This document shows positions 30,167-38,086 of a DNA stretch of 64,000 bases, in pieces. The stretch is from an uncultured Bacilli bacterium. GTDB taxonomy: Bacteria; Bacillota_I; Bacilli_A; RFN20; CAG-826. The DNA lies in assembly GCA_944363565.1 (NCBI GenBank), contig CALVUI010000002.1, forward strand, positions 124,001-188,000. The letters run 5' to 3'. The translations under genes were made by a program, and so were the position numbers. The notes beneath the pieces are model-generated. The model saw nothing but the letters and a program-made list of their open reading frames with translations, made no database searches and was not told where the DNA came from. Position 1 is the first letter of the stretch. The number at the start of each line of letters is the position of its first letter.

Positions 30167-30237
30167 TTAGCGGTCCTTTGTCAGAAAATAAGGTCCTTTA
30201 CCGTTTCCTTTTCCTTCCTTAGGGCCCATATTTAGGC

Positions 30238-31143
30238 ATGGCCTTTTGGGAAGAGAAGAAAACACCGGTCCAAAACATCGCCTTCATCTCCGTCTTTGCC
30301 GCCGTCAGCGTCGTCTTTTCCCTCATCGCCGCCTTCTTGCCCTTAGGAAGCCTCATCCTCATGGTCTTCCTTCCGACCACCGGGGCCTTGGTGGCCCTCC
30401 TAGCCAAGGGTCGCTACGTCATCGTCTACGCCTTTGCCGCCCTCGGCCTCTCCTTCGCCGTCACGGCCTGGAACATCCAAAACACCCTTTTCTATACCTT
30501 TCCATCCCTCCTGGTCGGCCTCTTCATCGGCTTCTTTTCAAAGAAGGGTCTCCCCGCTTCCCTCTTGACCTTACTCTCGGCTTTCTTCTACATGGGGATC
30601 GTCTACGCCCTATCACCCCTCAGCCGTTTCCTTTATGGCCTGACCCCCTTGTCACTTCTCTATGAACTGACGGGCCTTGCCCAAAACCCTCTGAAGGACG
30701 CCCTCTCGCCCACCATCATCTTGGCCTATTCCTTCTTGGCCAGCGCCACTGCCAGCTTCATCATCCAAGAGGAATTTGAGAAAATCGGTGCCATTTTTGC
30801 GGACGAAACGAAGACGGAATTGGTTTTTCCCATTTTGACTTTCGTCTTTGGAATCACGGCCTTGGTCTCCGCCTTCTACCTTCCATCCCTAAGCTACATC
30901 TCGATCCTCATTGCCCTCTATGCCGGAGTCCTATCCTTCCTTCCGATCCTCATGGCGGGAAGGAAGTGGCTTTATCTCCTTCTCGGGGCTTTGCTACTCG
31001 CCTCCCTCTTCCTCATGGCCTTTTTCTACACCAGTTTCCCTTATGAGACGGCTCTATCGACCCTTTGCTTTTACTTCTTCTCATTGGGAATCGGGGGCCT
31101 AATCGGTGGTATCATCTTGAGGCTAGGGGAAAAGACATGCTGA
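30238..31143 (+). CDS. Polytopic membrane protein, possibly DUF2232/ECF S-component-like
   Basis: 301 residues with about nine to ten helices: AFISVFAAVSVVFSLIAAFLP, LILMVFLPTTGALVALLA, VIVYAFAALGLSFAVT, FPSLLVGLFIGFF, LLSAFFYMGIVYAL, AYSFLASATASFII, VFPILTFVFGITALVSAFYLP, ISILIALYAGVLSFLPIL, LYLLLGALLLASLFLMAFFY and a last Gly-rich helix. The layout recalls DUF2232 (YybS) or ECF S-components, but I cannot assign it. CATATT five bases before the ATG gives a borderline leaderless start. It is the first of three overlapping membrane-protein genes. Confidence 0.75.
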   Translation: MAFWEEKKTPVQNIAFISVFAAVSVVFSLIAAFLPLGSLILMVFLPTTGALVALLAKGRYVIVYAFAALGLSFAVTAWNIQNTLFYTFPSLLVGLFIGFFSKKGLPASLLTLLSAFFYMGIVYALSPLSRFLYGLTPLSLLYELTGLAQNPLKDALSPTIILAYSFLASATASFIIQEEFEKIGAIFADETKTELVFPILTFVFGITALVSAFYLPSLSYISILIALYAGVLSFLPILMAGRKWLYLLLGALLLASLFLMAFFYTSFPYETALSTLCFYFFSLGIGGLIGGIILRLGEKTC

Positions 31144-31652
31144 AATTCATCAAGTCATTCGGGCTCGGGCTTCTCTACATGCTCCTTTCGCCCTTTTTGC
31201 TTTTGATTCTTTTGGCCTTCGCCCTCTATGGGATCTTCAACTTCTTCCTCGTCCTCGGCCAGGGCCTCGTCCGTTTCTTCAAGGGTCAGCCCTTCTTCCC
31301 GCCTTTCGAGGAAGATGAAAAGGCCGAGAGGATGCTCAACCGCGGCCTCGAGGAAAAAGCGGAAACCGCCCCGGTGGCCGGTACAAGCGCCGGGACCACC
31401 AACGTCTACGTCCAACAAAACATCTACCAAGGAACCGCTCCGACGAATAGCCAGGTCCCACCTTTGCCTTCGGCCCGGATCCCCGACATCCCCGGGGTCG
31501 ACCCCAAGGTCATCGAGGACGTGTCAAGCAAGATTCCCCCCTTGCCCCAAGAGGCCCAATACCAACAAATCGAAGATGCCAAGCCCCTGCTTTCCGAGAA
31601 CAATGAAGAGGAGGCCATCGACCTAAGGGAGGACGCCAGCGATGGACAATAA
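31137..31652 (+). CDS. Single-span membrane protein with proline-rich acidic tail
   Basis: 171 residues. One hydrophobic hairpin or long helix near the N-terminus (LGLLYMLLSPFLLLILLAFALYGIFNFF) is followed by about 130 residues of probably disordered sequence rich in Pro, Glu, Gln and Ser (NVYVQQNIYQG, QVPPLPSARIP, SKIPPLPQEAQ). No enzyme motif. The start ATG 31137 overlaps the upstream stop by seven bases, and its stop overlaps the next gene by 11 bases. Probably a membrane-anchored scaffold, but that is a guess. Confidence 0.75.
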   Translation: MLKFIKSFGLGLLYMLLSPFLLLILLAFALYGIFNFFLVLGQGLVRFFKGQPFFPPFEEDEKAERMLNRGLEEKAETAPVAGTSAGTTNVYVQQNIYQGTAPTNSQVPPLPSARIPDIPGVDPKVIEDVSSKIPPLPQEAQYQQIEDAKPLLSENNEEEAIDLREDASDGQ

Positions 31653-32319
31653 CGACCGGAAGCTACTCATCGCCCTCCTTGTCATCTTCGTCGTCCTTTT
31701 CGTCGTCCTCGGCCTCATCGGAATGGCGGTCCGCAAGCTCATGGAAATCCAAGGCAACCGCCTCGATCGCGAAATGGGGAAACCGGCCCGGGCCGGGGTC
31801 GTCTACGATGCCGCCTCCTTCAAGAAGTTGGCGGGCGAGAAGAACAGAAGGATCTATTTCAAGGAATCGCTCATCCCCTTCGGCTTGGCCTTCCTGGGTC
31901 TCTTGGTCTTCCTCATCGGCAACGCCATCACGAAGGAATGGGATGCCAATCTACTAGGGAGATTCGGGACCTTGTTCTACCGCTTCGACTGGAACAATCC
32001 CGACAACTTCCACGAGTTCTTCGGAATCAACATCATCTGTCGTTTCCCGCCTTTGGTGGAGGACGCCCATGGGGGCCTCCCCTATGTCGATCCCTCCTAT
32101 TGGCTGGCCTATACGGTGGTCCCGATTTGGGGCATCGCCCTCGTCTATTACCTGGTCGTCTCCCTCGGTTTCCTTTCCCGTCTACTGAGGATGAACAAAA
32201 GGGCCTCGACCATCTACGACCACAAGCTCGAGGACTTCAATTACTACGATGCCTTTGCCTTGAAGGGCAATCCCGCAAAGAAAAAGGAAGCCGATGAGGC
32301 TTCCCCTTCAAAGGAATAA
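31642..32319 (+). CDS. Membrane protein of unknown function, third gene of operon
   Basis: 225 residues with three hydrophobic segments: LLIALLVIFVVLFVVLGLIGMAV at the N-terminus, LIPFGLAFLGLLVFLIGNAI in the middle, and YTVVPIWGIALVYYLVVSLGFL near the C-terminus, which ends in a charged tail. A conserved-looking outside loop contains RFDWNNPDNFHEFF. Not recognised. Its 3' end overlaps the convergent 56-residue gene by 12 bases. Confidence 0.75.
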   Translation: MDNNDRKLLIALLVIFVVLFVVLGLIGMAVRKLMEIQGNRLDREMGKPARAGVVYDAASFKKLAGEKNRRIYFKESLIPFGLAFLGLLVFLIGNAITKEWDANLLGRFGTLFYRFDWNNPDNFHEFFGINIICRFPPLVEDAHGGLPYVDPSYWLAYTVVPIWGIALVYYLVVSLGFLSRLLRMNKRASTIYDHKLEDFNYYDAFALKGNPAKKKEADEASPSKE

Positions 32320-32478
32320 TTCGACGATCTCCCAGACGATCAGGGCGGCGATAACCACGCAGAGCCCGACTATCAGGAAGAATATCCGCTTTCTGGAAAG
32401 CTTTTCTTCCGCCAGTTTCTTCGGGCTTTTGGCCTCCTGGGCCTCGTCCTGGATCAGGGGGTTTCTTTCGTCCGCCAT
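32308..32478 (-). CDS. 56-residue single-span membrane protein coupled to asnS
   Basis: The short frame begins MADERNPLIQDEAQEAKSP, continues with a basic stretch (KLAEEKLSRKR), and ends in one transmembrane helix (IFFLIVGLCVVIAALIVW) with EIVELFL at the C-terminus. Its ATG shares one base with the asnS stop (TGATG), the same coupling seen for queA/tgt. A typical tail-anchored layout: soluble charged N-terminus, C-terminal helix. It overlaps the convergent gene by 12 bases. Function unknown; coding is supported by the coupling and the clean amphipathic design. Confidence 0.6.
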   Translation of the reverse strand: MADERNPLIQDEAQEAKSPKKLAEEKLSRKRIFFLIVGLCVVIAALIVWEIVELFL

Positions 32479-33851
32479 CAGTACTTGAGGTTCCCGTAGT
32501 TCCGCGGATAGGGTTCGGTATCGCGGATGTTGCCCACGCCGGTGATGTAGGAAAGGAAGCGGTCAAAGCCGAGGCCGAAACCGCTGTGGGGGCAGCCCCC
32601 GTAACGCCTGAGGTCGAGGTACCATGATAAGCCTTCGATATTCCCGGCCTTTTCCATCTTGGCCTTGAGGACTTCGTAGATGTCTTCCCTTTGGGAACCG
32701 CCGACGATCTCCCCTTCTTCCGGGACCAAGAGGTCGCAGGCCGCCACCGTCTTGCCGTCGGGGTTTTCCTTCATGTAGAAGGCCTTGATCTCCTTGGGGT
32801 AGTCGATGAGGAAGACCGGTCCCCCGACCACGACTTCGGTAAGATAGCGTTCGTGCTCGCTTTGGAGGTCCATCCCCCATTCGATCTTCGAGTAGTCGAA
32901 GTGGCGTCCTTCCTTCACGGCCTTTTCCAAAATGACGATGGCCTCACTATAGGTCATGACCTTGAACTCGCTATGGAGGACCTTGTGGAGTTTCTCCTTG
33001 AGGCCCTTGGCCACAAACTTGTCGAAGAAATCCATCTCATCGGGGCAATGCTCCTCGACGTAGGCGATGCAGTGCTTGACCAGGGCTTCGATGATGGCCA
33101 TGTCACCACTAAGGTCACAGAAGGCCATCTCCGGTTCGATCATCCAGAATTCGGAGGCGTGGCGCGGGGTATTGCTCCTCTCAGCCCTGAAAGTGGGACC
33201 GAAGGTATAGACGTTGCGGTAGGCTAGGGCAAAAGGCTCGACGTGGAGTTGGCCCGAGACGGTCAAGGACGCCGGGACCCCATAGAAATCGGTATATGGG
33301 TTCTTCGACCTGGTGACGACCTCAAAGGACTGTCCGGCCCCTTCGGCATCGTTGGTGGTGATCTCCGGGGTATGGACGTAGACGAAGCCTCTCTCGAAGA
33401 AGAAGGAATGGATGGCATAGGCCAAGACCGAACGGACCCGGTAGAGGGCGTTGAAGGTATTGGTCCGGGGACGGAGATGGGCGATTTCCCTTAAGAACTC
33501 GAAACTATGGCGTTTCTTCTGGAGGGGATAATCGTCGGCGACATCGCCGATCAGTTCGAAGCCCGTGACCTTCAGTTCGAACGGTTGAGGGGCATTGGGA
33601 GTGACGACCAGTTTCCCAGTCAGGGAGACAGCCGCCCCGGTCCGGGCTTTCTTCATCTCCTCATAGAGGGGGTTATCCCCGCCATAGACGGCTTGGAGGT
33701 TGAGGAAAGAAGTCCCGTCGTTGAGGGAGAGGAAGCCGATCTTCCCGGAATCGCGGTTGGTTTTGACCCAACCCTCGACTTTGATATCCCCTTCGGCGAG
33801 CGTTCCCTCGTGGAGGGAGGCAAAAAGGTCTTTGATCAAGGTTGCTTGCAT
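32478..33851 (-). CDS. asnS: Asparaginyl-tRNA synthetase
   Basis: Class IIb synthetase, 457 residues. It has an N-terminal OB-fold anticodon domain (DIKVEGWVKTNRDSGKIGFL). Motif 1 lies near FVYVHTPEIT, motif 2 is FGPTFRAERSNTPRHASEF, and motif 3 is GFGLGFDRFLSYITGVGNI. RAERSNTPRHASEFWMIE marks AsnRS rather than AspRS. The start ATG 33851 has TGC-TATAAT ending seven bases upstream, so it is leaderless and has its own promoter just downstream of the tsaD stop. Confidence 0.97.
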   Translation of the reverse strand: MQATLIKDLFASLHEGTLAEGDIKVEGWVKTNRDSGKIGFLSLNDGTSFLNLQAVYGGDNPLYEEMKKARTGAAVSLTGKLVVTPNAPQPFELKVTGFELIGDVADDYPLQKKRHSFEFLREIAHLRPRTNTFNALYRVRSVLAYAIHSFFFERGFVYVHTPEITTNDAEGAGQSFEVVTRSKNPYTDFYGVPASLTVSGQLHVEPFALAYRNVYTFGPTFRAERSNTPRHASEFWMIEPEMAFCDLSGDMAIIEALVKHCIAYVEEHCPDEMDFFDKFVAKGLKEKLHKVLHSEFKVMTYSEAIVILEKAVKEGRHFDYSKIEWGMDLQSEHERYLTEVVVGGPVFLIDYPKEIKAFYMKENPDGKTVAACDLLVPEEGEIVGGSQREDIYEVLKAKMEKAGNIEGLSWYLDLRRYGGCPHSGFGLGFDRFLSYITGVGNIRDTEPYPRNYGNLKY

Positions 33852-33858
33852 GGTTGGA

Positions 33859-33864
33859 ATTATA
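33859..33864 (-). promoter_or_regulatory. Extended -10 of asnS, leaderless spacing
   Basis: Minus strand TGC-TATAAT ends seven bases before the ATG at 33851. This is a perfect consensus hexamer. Confidence 0.65.
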
Positions 33865-33872
33865 GCAGTCTC

Positions 33873-34889
33873 CTAGGAAAGTTTCCGATAGTCTTCGATC
33901 TTCCAATTGGGATCGGGCGAGATATCGAGGGGGGCGAAGAAATTCATGTCGTAGAGATGGGAGGCGACCTTGGCGATCATGGCCGCGTTGTCGGTCGTGC
34001 ACCAAAGGGGCGGAAGCAAGACCTCGATCCCCGAATTCAAAAGCCTTCTTTCCATTTCCTGACGGAGATAGGAGTTGGCGCTGACGCCACCCGAAAGGAC
34101 GATCTCCTTGACGCCTTTGTCCCCAGCCGCCTTCAAGGCATGGCCGACGATCATCTCGATGGCCCGGTCCTGGAAGCTCCGGCACATGTCGGGAACCCGG
34201 ATCTCCTCGCCCCGGCTTTTCAAAGTATGGACGAGGTTGATGACCGCGGTCTTGAGACCCGAATAGGAGAAGTCATAGGTCCCTTCCTTACGCAGAGGCA
34301 AGGGAAGGTCATAGGTCGGCTTTCCGATCTTGGCGTTTTGGTCGATCGGTAGGCCGCCCGGATAAGGAAGGCCCAGTACCCTCGCCACCTTGTCGTAGCA
34401 CTCCCCGACCGCATCGTCGCGGGTCTGGCCGATGACTTCGAATTCCATGTGGCGCGGCATGTAGACCAGTTCGGTATTGCCACCCGAAACGACGACCGCC
34501 AGAAGGGGGAACTTCAATTCCCCGATGTACTCGTTGGCGTAGATATGGCCCGCCAAATGGTGGACGGCGATGAGGGGCTTGTCGTAAAGAAGAGCCAGGG
34601 TCTTAGCGGCCTGGAGGCCGACGTGGAGGCAGCCCACAAGACCCGGACCCCGGGTCACTGCGAAGGCATCGAAGTCCTTGAGATCCATTTTGGATTTTTT
34701 CAAAGCTTCCTGAAGGCAGACCCCGATGTTTTCGACGTGGAGCCGCGAGGCGATCTCCGGCATCACGCCCCCGTATTTCCGGTGGACGTCGATCTGGGAA
34801 GAAATGACGTTGGCCAAAAGTTCGTCGCCCTTCAAGACGGCGACCGCGGTTTCGTCACAGCTGCTTTCGATTGCGAGAATGTTGCTCAT
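33873..34889 (-). CDS. tsaD: tRNA t6A threonylcarbamoyltransferase TsaD
   Basis: 338 residues. It transfers threonylcarbamoyl to A37 of ANN-decoding tRNAs together with TsaB and TsaE. The N-terminal MSNILAIESSCDETAVAVL is diagnostic. The metal-binding HxxxH is His111/His115 in VHHLAGHIYANE. VTRGPGLVGCLHVG and VVSGGNTELV (ATP site) follow, and VLSGGVSANSYLR is in the second half. It overlaps rimI by four bases. It is last in the operon tsaE-tsaB-rimI-tsaD. Confidence 0.97.
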   Translation of the reverse strand: MSNILAIESSCDETAVAVLKGDELLANVISSQIDVHRKYGGVMPEIASRLHVENIGVCLQEALKKSKMDLKDFDAFAVTRGPGLVGCLHVGLQAAKTLALLYDKPLIAVHHLAGHIYANEYIGELKFPLLAVVVSGGNTELVYMPRHMEFEVIGQTRDDAVGECYDKVARVLGLPYPGGLPIDQNAKIGKPTYDLPLPLRKEGTYDFSYSGLKTAVINLVHTLKSRGEEIRVPDMCRSFQDRAIEMIVGHALKAAGDKGVKEIVLSGGVSANSYLRQEMERRLLNSGIEVLLPPLWCTTDNAAMIAKVASHLYDMNFFAPLDISPDPNWKIEDYRKLS

Positions 34890-35332
34890 AAACCCTTCAC
34901 CATGTAGAGGGCGTCCTTCTTCCCTCCGTAATATCCTTTCTTTCTGGTCGCTAGGACATAGCCCCGGCTTTCGTATAAGGCGATGGCGGCCTTGTTCCCC
35001 TCTTCGACTTCGAGGGTCGAGGTCGAGACCCGTTCCGGATAGTCCTTGAAACTCTTCTCCATTTCGTCGAGGAGGGCTTTCGCGTAGCCTTTGCGCCTAC
35101 TCTCTGGCTTGACCCCGAGGCGGTAGATGGTCGAGGAGTCGAAGGTCACCGCATATTGGAGGTAAGCTTGAATGCCTTCCTCGTCATCGAGCCGCAAAAA
35201 GACCGCAAAAGGGTTGTCCTTCAATTCTTTTTTCAAATATCCGGCATCCCAAGGGGCTTCGGGGAAGCAGGCGGCTTCCACCTCCGCAACCTCCTCCATG
35301 TCCTTTTCTTTGCACCTAGAGATGCGGTACAT
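34886..35332 (-). CDS. rimI: RimI-like ribosomal-protein N-acetyltransferase
   Basis: 148-residue GNAT. FPEAPWDAGYLKKEL is typical of RimI. The acetyl-CoA loop is LGVKPESRRKGYAKALL (R/Q-x2-G-x-A type). LEVEEGNKAAIALYESRGYVLATRKKGYY is the C-terminal signature, seen at residues 109-137. It acetylates N-terminal amines, classically of ribosomal protein S18. The gene sits between tsaB and tsaD, its usual place in Bacillota, overlapping both. Confidence 0.92.
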   Translation of the reverse strand: MYRISRCKEKDMEEVAEVEAACFPEAPWDAGYLKKELKDNPFAVFLRLDDEEGIQAYLQYAVTFDSSTIYRLGVKPESRRKGYAKALLDEMEKSFKDYPERVSTSTLEVEEGNKAAIALYESRGYVLATRKKGYYGGKKDALYMVKGL

Positions 35333-35984
35333 CGTAGGTCTCCTTGAGGTAGCTGGGCTTCGCGGACAAGGGATCGGTCAGATAGATCTTCTTCACCCCG
35401 TCTATGAGGTTATGAAAAACGCCATCTTCGGGATTCTCGAGGCCCAGATATCCGACTTCCCCACCGACCCGGTAACCGGGGTGGTCCTTGAGGATCTTCA
35501 GGGCTTCCGCGTTTTCCATCGCCTGGTCGGGAAGGAGGCAATTGTCCCCTTGATAGACGGCTACGTAACTCCTCGAGTTCCGTGCATCCATGAAGACCAT
35601 CGTCGGTACTTCTCCTTTCTTGAGGAGATAAAGGGAAGAAACACAGTAGAGGGGACACTTCAGGGCCAGGGCCACCGTCTTGGCGACCGTCAGACCGACC
35701 CGGACCCCGGTGTAGGAACCAGGACCCTTGCCGACCACGACATAGGCTATGTCGAGAGGGGCAAAGCCGCCTTCTTCAAGGAGGGCCTTGATGGAGGGAA
35801 CCAAGAGTTCGCTTTGCTTTTTGAGGACGTCTTTCTCTTCGACGTAATGCAGAATCCCATCCTTATAAAGACCGACCGCCAGGTTCTTCGAAGAAGTGTC
35901 GAGCAAGAGGCCAAGCCCCTCCTTCAGACACGGATCGCTAGAGGCCGGGAAATACCCGACTTCCTTTCTTTTGACTTCGATCAT
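35316..35984 (-). CDS. tsaB: tRNA t6A biosynthesis protein TsaB
   Basis: 222 residues. It is the non-catalytic partner of TsaD. GLGLLLDTSSKNLAVGLYK corresponds to the usual N-terminus, and VVVGKGPGSYTGVRVGLTVAK is the family signature. The protein has about 23 extra residues before the normal start; no closer start codon is apparent, and the ATG at 35984 overlaps the tsaE stop by four bases, so the extension is probably real. It overlaps rimI by 17 bases. Confidence 0.93.
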   Translation of the reverse strand: MIEVKRKEVGYFPASSDPCLKEGLGLLLDTSSKNLAVGLYKDGILHYVEEKDVLKKQSELLVPSIKALLEEGGFAPLDIAYVVVGKGPGSYTGVRVGLTVAKTVALALKCPLYCVSSLYLLKKGEVPTMVFMDARNSRSYVAVYQGDNCLLPDQAMENAEALKILKDHPGYRVGGEVGYLGLENPEDGVFHNLIDGVKKIYLTDPLSAKPSYLKETYDVPHL

Positions 35985-36460
35985 AGGAAAGCCTCCAATT
36001 TCTTCAAAACTTCGACGTACTTCTCGCCCTTGGCCGCCAAGGTGAACTCCCTGGTGTTTTCGCCAGTCGGTTCGATGGAAATCTCGAGATGGTTATCGGG
36101 GATATAGGAAGCGATGAACTCCGGCCACTCGATGGCCGAGACCCCGTCCCCGAAGAGATAGTCCTCGAGGCCGATGTCGGCGGACCCTTGGTTCAGGCGG
36201 TAGGCATCGATGTGGTAGAAGGGCAGCCTCCCTTCCTCGTAGACCTTGAGGATGTTGAAGGTCGGGGAGGTGATGGCTTCCTCGATCCCAAGGCCCTTGG
36301 CTAGGCCTCCGCAAAAGAGGGTCTTGCCGGCCCCGAGATCCCCGTTTAGGAGGACGATGGCACCCGGGAACAAAAGGTGGCCGAGCTTCTCTCCGAGCGC
36401 CAAGGTCTCCTGAGGCCCCTTGGAGAGGCATTTGATTTCAAAAAAGGAACTGTTACTCAT
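35981..36460 (-). CDS. tsaE: tRNA t6A biosynthesis ATPase TsaE
   Basis: 159 residues. Walker A is LNGDLGAGKTLFC near residues 40-47. AITSPTFNILKVYE and the Tyr/Asp-rich FYHIDAYRLN are TsaE hallmarks, and AIEWPEF follows. Its ATPase drives turnover of the TsaBD complex. The start is ATG 36460; a longer frame to 36478 would run through the promoter. TGG-TATACT ends eight bases upstream. First gene of tsaE-tsaB-rimI-tsaD, divergent from the ferredoxin reductase gene by only 38 bases. Confidence 0.95.
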   Translation of the reverse strand: MSNSSFFEIKCLSKGPQETLALGEKLGHLLFPGAIVLLNGDLGAGKTLFCGGLAKGLGIEEAITSPTFNILKVYEEGRLPFYHIDAYRLNQGSADIGLEDYLFGDGVSAIEWPEFIASYIPDNHLEISIEPTGENTREFTLAAKGEKYVEVLKKLEAFL

Positions 36461-36468
36461 TCTTGCCA

Positions 36469-36474
36469 AGTATA
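36469..36474 (-). promoter_or_regulatory. Extended -10 of tsaE, leaderless spacing
   Basis: Minus strand TGG-TATACT ends eight bases before ATG 36460 and lies partly within the palindrome at 36471-36488. Confidence 0.6.
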
Positions 36475-36488
36475 CCACTAGTGGTATA
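36471..36488. promoter_or_regulatory. 18-base perfect palindrome joining two divergent promoters
   Basis: TATACCACTAGTGGTATA is exactly self-complementary. Each half contributes the extended TGG and most of a -10 hexamer, for tsaE to the left and the ferredoxin reductase to the right. The two predicted start sites are only about 38 bases apart, so one polymerase or one repressor bound here would exclude the other direction. Confidence 0.6.
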
Positions 36489-36490
36489 AA
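36485..36490 (+). promoter_or_regulatory. Extended -10 of the ferredoxin reductase gene, leaderless spacing
   Basis: TGG-TATAAA ends eight bases before ATG 36499. Confidence 0.55.
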
Positions 36491-36498
36491 AATCTTCC

Positions 36499-37374
36499 AT
36501 GCGTGAATTCATCATCGTCGGTGGGGGACCGATCGGACTATATATGGCCGGGGTTTTGGAAAGCCATGGAAGGGACTACCTCCTTTTGGAAGCCAATAGG
36601 AGCGGAGGCCAGATCCACCTCTACCCCGAAAAGCTGGTGACCGACGTCCCGGCCTTTGGTTCCCTAAAGGCCAAGGAAATCCTCAGAAAACTCCTAAAGG
36701 ACATCGATTCTGCAAGGATAATCGAGGGCTGCACCGTTAATTCCATCAGGAAAAACACCGTCGAAACTTCCCTCGGGACCTATGGGGCCAAGACCATCAT
36801 CATCACTACCGGACGGGGCCATTATGAGCCCCGGAAGCTGGGACTTGAGGGCGAAGAAAAAGCCTCCAACATCCTCTATGCCCTCCTGAGGCCCGAAGAG
36901 CTTAGGGGAAAGAAGGTCCTCATCTTCGGAGGCGGTGATTCCGCCCTCGACTGGGCCAAGGAGCTAAGCGATATTTCCGAGGTTCACCTGATCCACCGGA
37001 GAAGGGAATTCCGGGGCAATCCCAAAACCATCGAGGGGGCAAGGGTCAACCTCCATCTCCCCTATATTCCCTATGAACTCGAGGTTAAGGGTTCTTTGGT
37101 CAAGGCGGTCATCATCGAAAATGTCGAGACCAAGGAACATCTGTCTTTGCCTTGCGACGTCGTCTTGGTCAACTTCGGGGCCGTTCCGAAAATCGAAACC
37201 TTCGGCCTTCCCTCCAGGGAGGACCATCTCGGTTTCTCGGTCGATGATCATTTCAAAGTCGAGGAAGGGATCTACGCCTGCGGCGACTGCGTGCAGGTCG
37301 AGGGCTACGCCAAAAGGATGGCGCCCGGCTTTAAGGAAGCAGACGCTATTTTGCAGGAGGTACTTTCGGCTTGA
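36499..37374 (+). CDS. Ferredoxin--NADP+ reductase, thioredoxin-reductase-like
   Basis: 291 residues with the two-dinucleotide-domain layout of thioredoxin reductase. FAD site IIVGGGPIGLYMAG, LLLEANRSGGQIHLYPEK, NADPH site VLIFGGGDSALDWAKEL with HRRREFRG, and YACGDCVQVEGYAK. It lacks the CxxC redox pair (compare the protein at 17471), so it is the Bacillota YumC-type ferredoxin/flavodoxin reductase, which could supply electrons to anaerobic enzymes such as the NrdG activase (inference). The 3' end overlaps the convergent Ntdp gene by 29 bases. Confidence 0.88.
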   Translation: MREFIIVGGGPIGLYMAGVLESHGRDYLLLEANRSGGQIHLYPEKLVTDVPAFGSLKAKEILRKLLKDIDSARIIEGCTVNSIRKNTVETSLGTYGAKTIIITTGRGHYEPRKLGLEGEEKASNILYALLRPEELRGKKVLIFGGGDSALDWAKELSDISEVHLIHRRREFRGNPKTIEGARVNLHLPYIPYELEVKGSLVKAVIIENVETKEHLSLPCDVVLVNFGAVPKIETFGLPSREDHLGFSVDDHFKVEEGIYACGDCVQVEGYAKRMAPGFKEADAILQEVLSA

Positions 37375-37969
37375 TCACGGGCTTGGTTTCCCGTTCGAAT
37401 TTCGAAAATAGGCGCAAAACCTCCTTCTCGTCAAAGGGAAAGGCCCTTTTCTCGAGAAGCTTCTCGGTCTTCCGGAAGCTACGCTTGATGGCCCGCATCA
37501 GGTCCTCGTCATAGCCATAGCTCTTGGCGTTTTGGGCATATTCCTCGACGTCGAGGACCTTCTCCTTCCCATCGGGTAGGAGCTTGAGGTCGAGGTCATA
37601 GTCGATGTACTTGATGATGCCTTTGTCCAAGATGGCCGGGGAGGCTATGTTGGCGTAGAAGCAGATCCCCGATTCCTTGAACATCGAGATGACATTCATC
37701 CATTCGTGCTTGAAGAGATAGAAGACCGCGTGTTCCTTGGTGATCCATTCCCGCCCGTCGGCTTCCCTAACCAAAGAGGCCCGACTGGCCAAGGCCCAGT
37801 ATTCGGGGGTTTCCTCGACCACATAGGCCGGAGACCAAAGACGGTGGATTTCCCCATCGTGTTTGTAGGCCATGACGGTCAGCCATTTTTTCAAAAAATA
37901 CGGTTTGGGAGCGTTCTGCACGTTAGGGATTATATCCGTTGGGGGGCGTTTACAAAATCTCTTTGTCAT
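37346..37969 (-). CDS. Nucleoside tri-/diphosphate phosphatase (DUF402, Ntdp-like)
   Basis: About 207 residues. YKHDGEIHRLWSPAYVVEE, READGREWITKEHAVFYL, WMNVISMFKESGICFYANI and KYIDYDLDLKLLPDG match the Staphylococcus Ntdp/DUF402 fold along its length. It hydrolyses nucleoside tri- and diphosphates. The ATG at 37969 has AAGGAGG eleven bases upstream; an ATG at 37978 is only two bases from it. The first 27 residues exceed the normal N-terminus. Conserved Asp/Asn/Tyr residues are intact. Confidence 0.85.
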   Translation of the reverse strand: MTKRFCKRPPTDIIPNVQNAPKPYFLKKWLTVMAYKHDGEIHRLWSPAYVVEETPEYWALASRASLVREADGREWITKEHAVFYLFKHEWMNVISMFKESGICFYANIASPAILDKGIIKYIDYDLDLKLLPDGKEKVLDVEEYAQNAKSYGYDEDLMRAIKRSFRKTEKLLEKRAFPFDEKEVLRLFSKFERETKPVIKPKVPPAK

Positions 37970-38059
37970 ATAGGCCATGGCCTCCTTGGCGATAAGGATA
38001 GAGGCGATGAAGGCTCTTTGACCGAGGAATTAAAAACAGTGGGAATCACCGCTTGATAT

Positions 38060-38086
38060 AAAAAGAGGATGGGCTCGGCCCACCCT
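38060..38086 (-). terminator. Terminator of the deleted lipoprotein-like gene
   Basis: Minus strand GGGTGGGC-CGA-GCCCATCC stem followed by TCTTTTTATA. It still marks the end of the remnant at 38087-38234. Confidence 0.75.

Noticed and set aside
30227-30237. Leaderless -10 for the 30238 membrane gene
   Set aside because: CATATT is only five bases from the ATG and weaker than the others, so it was not counted among the nineteen.
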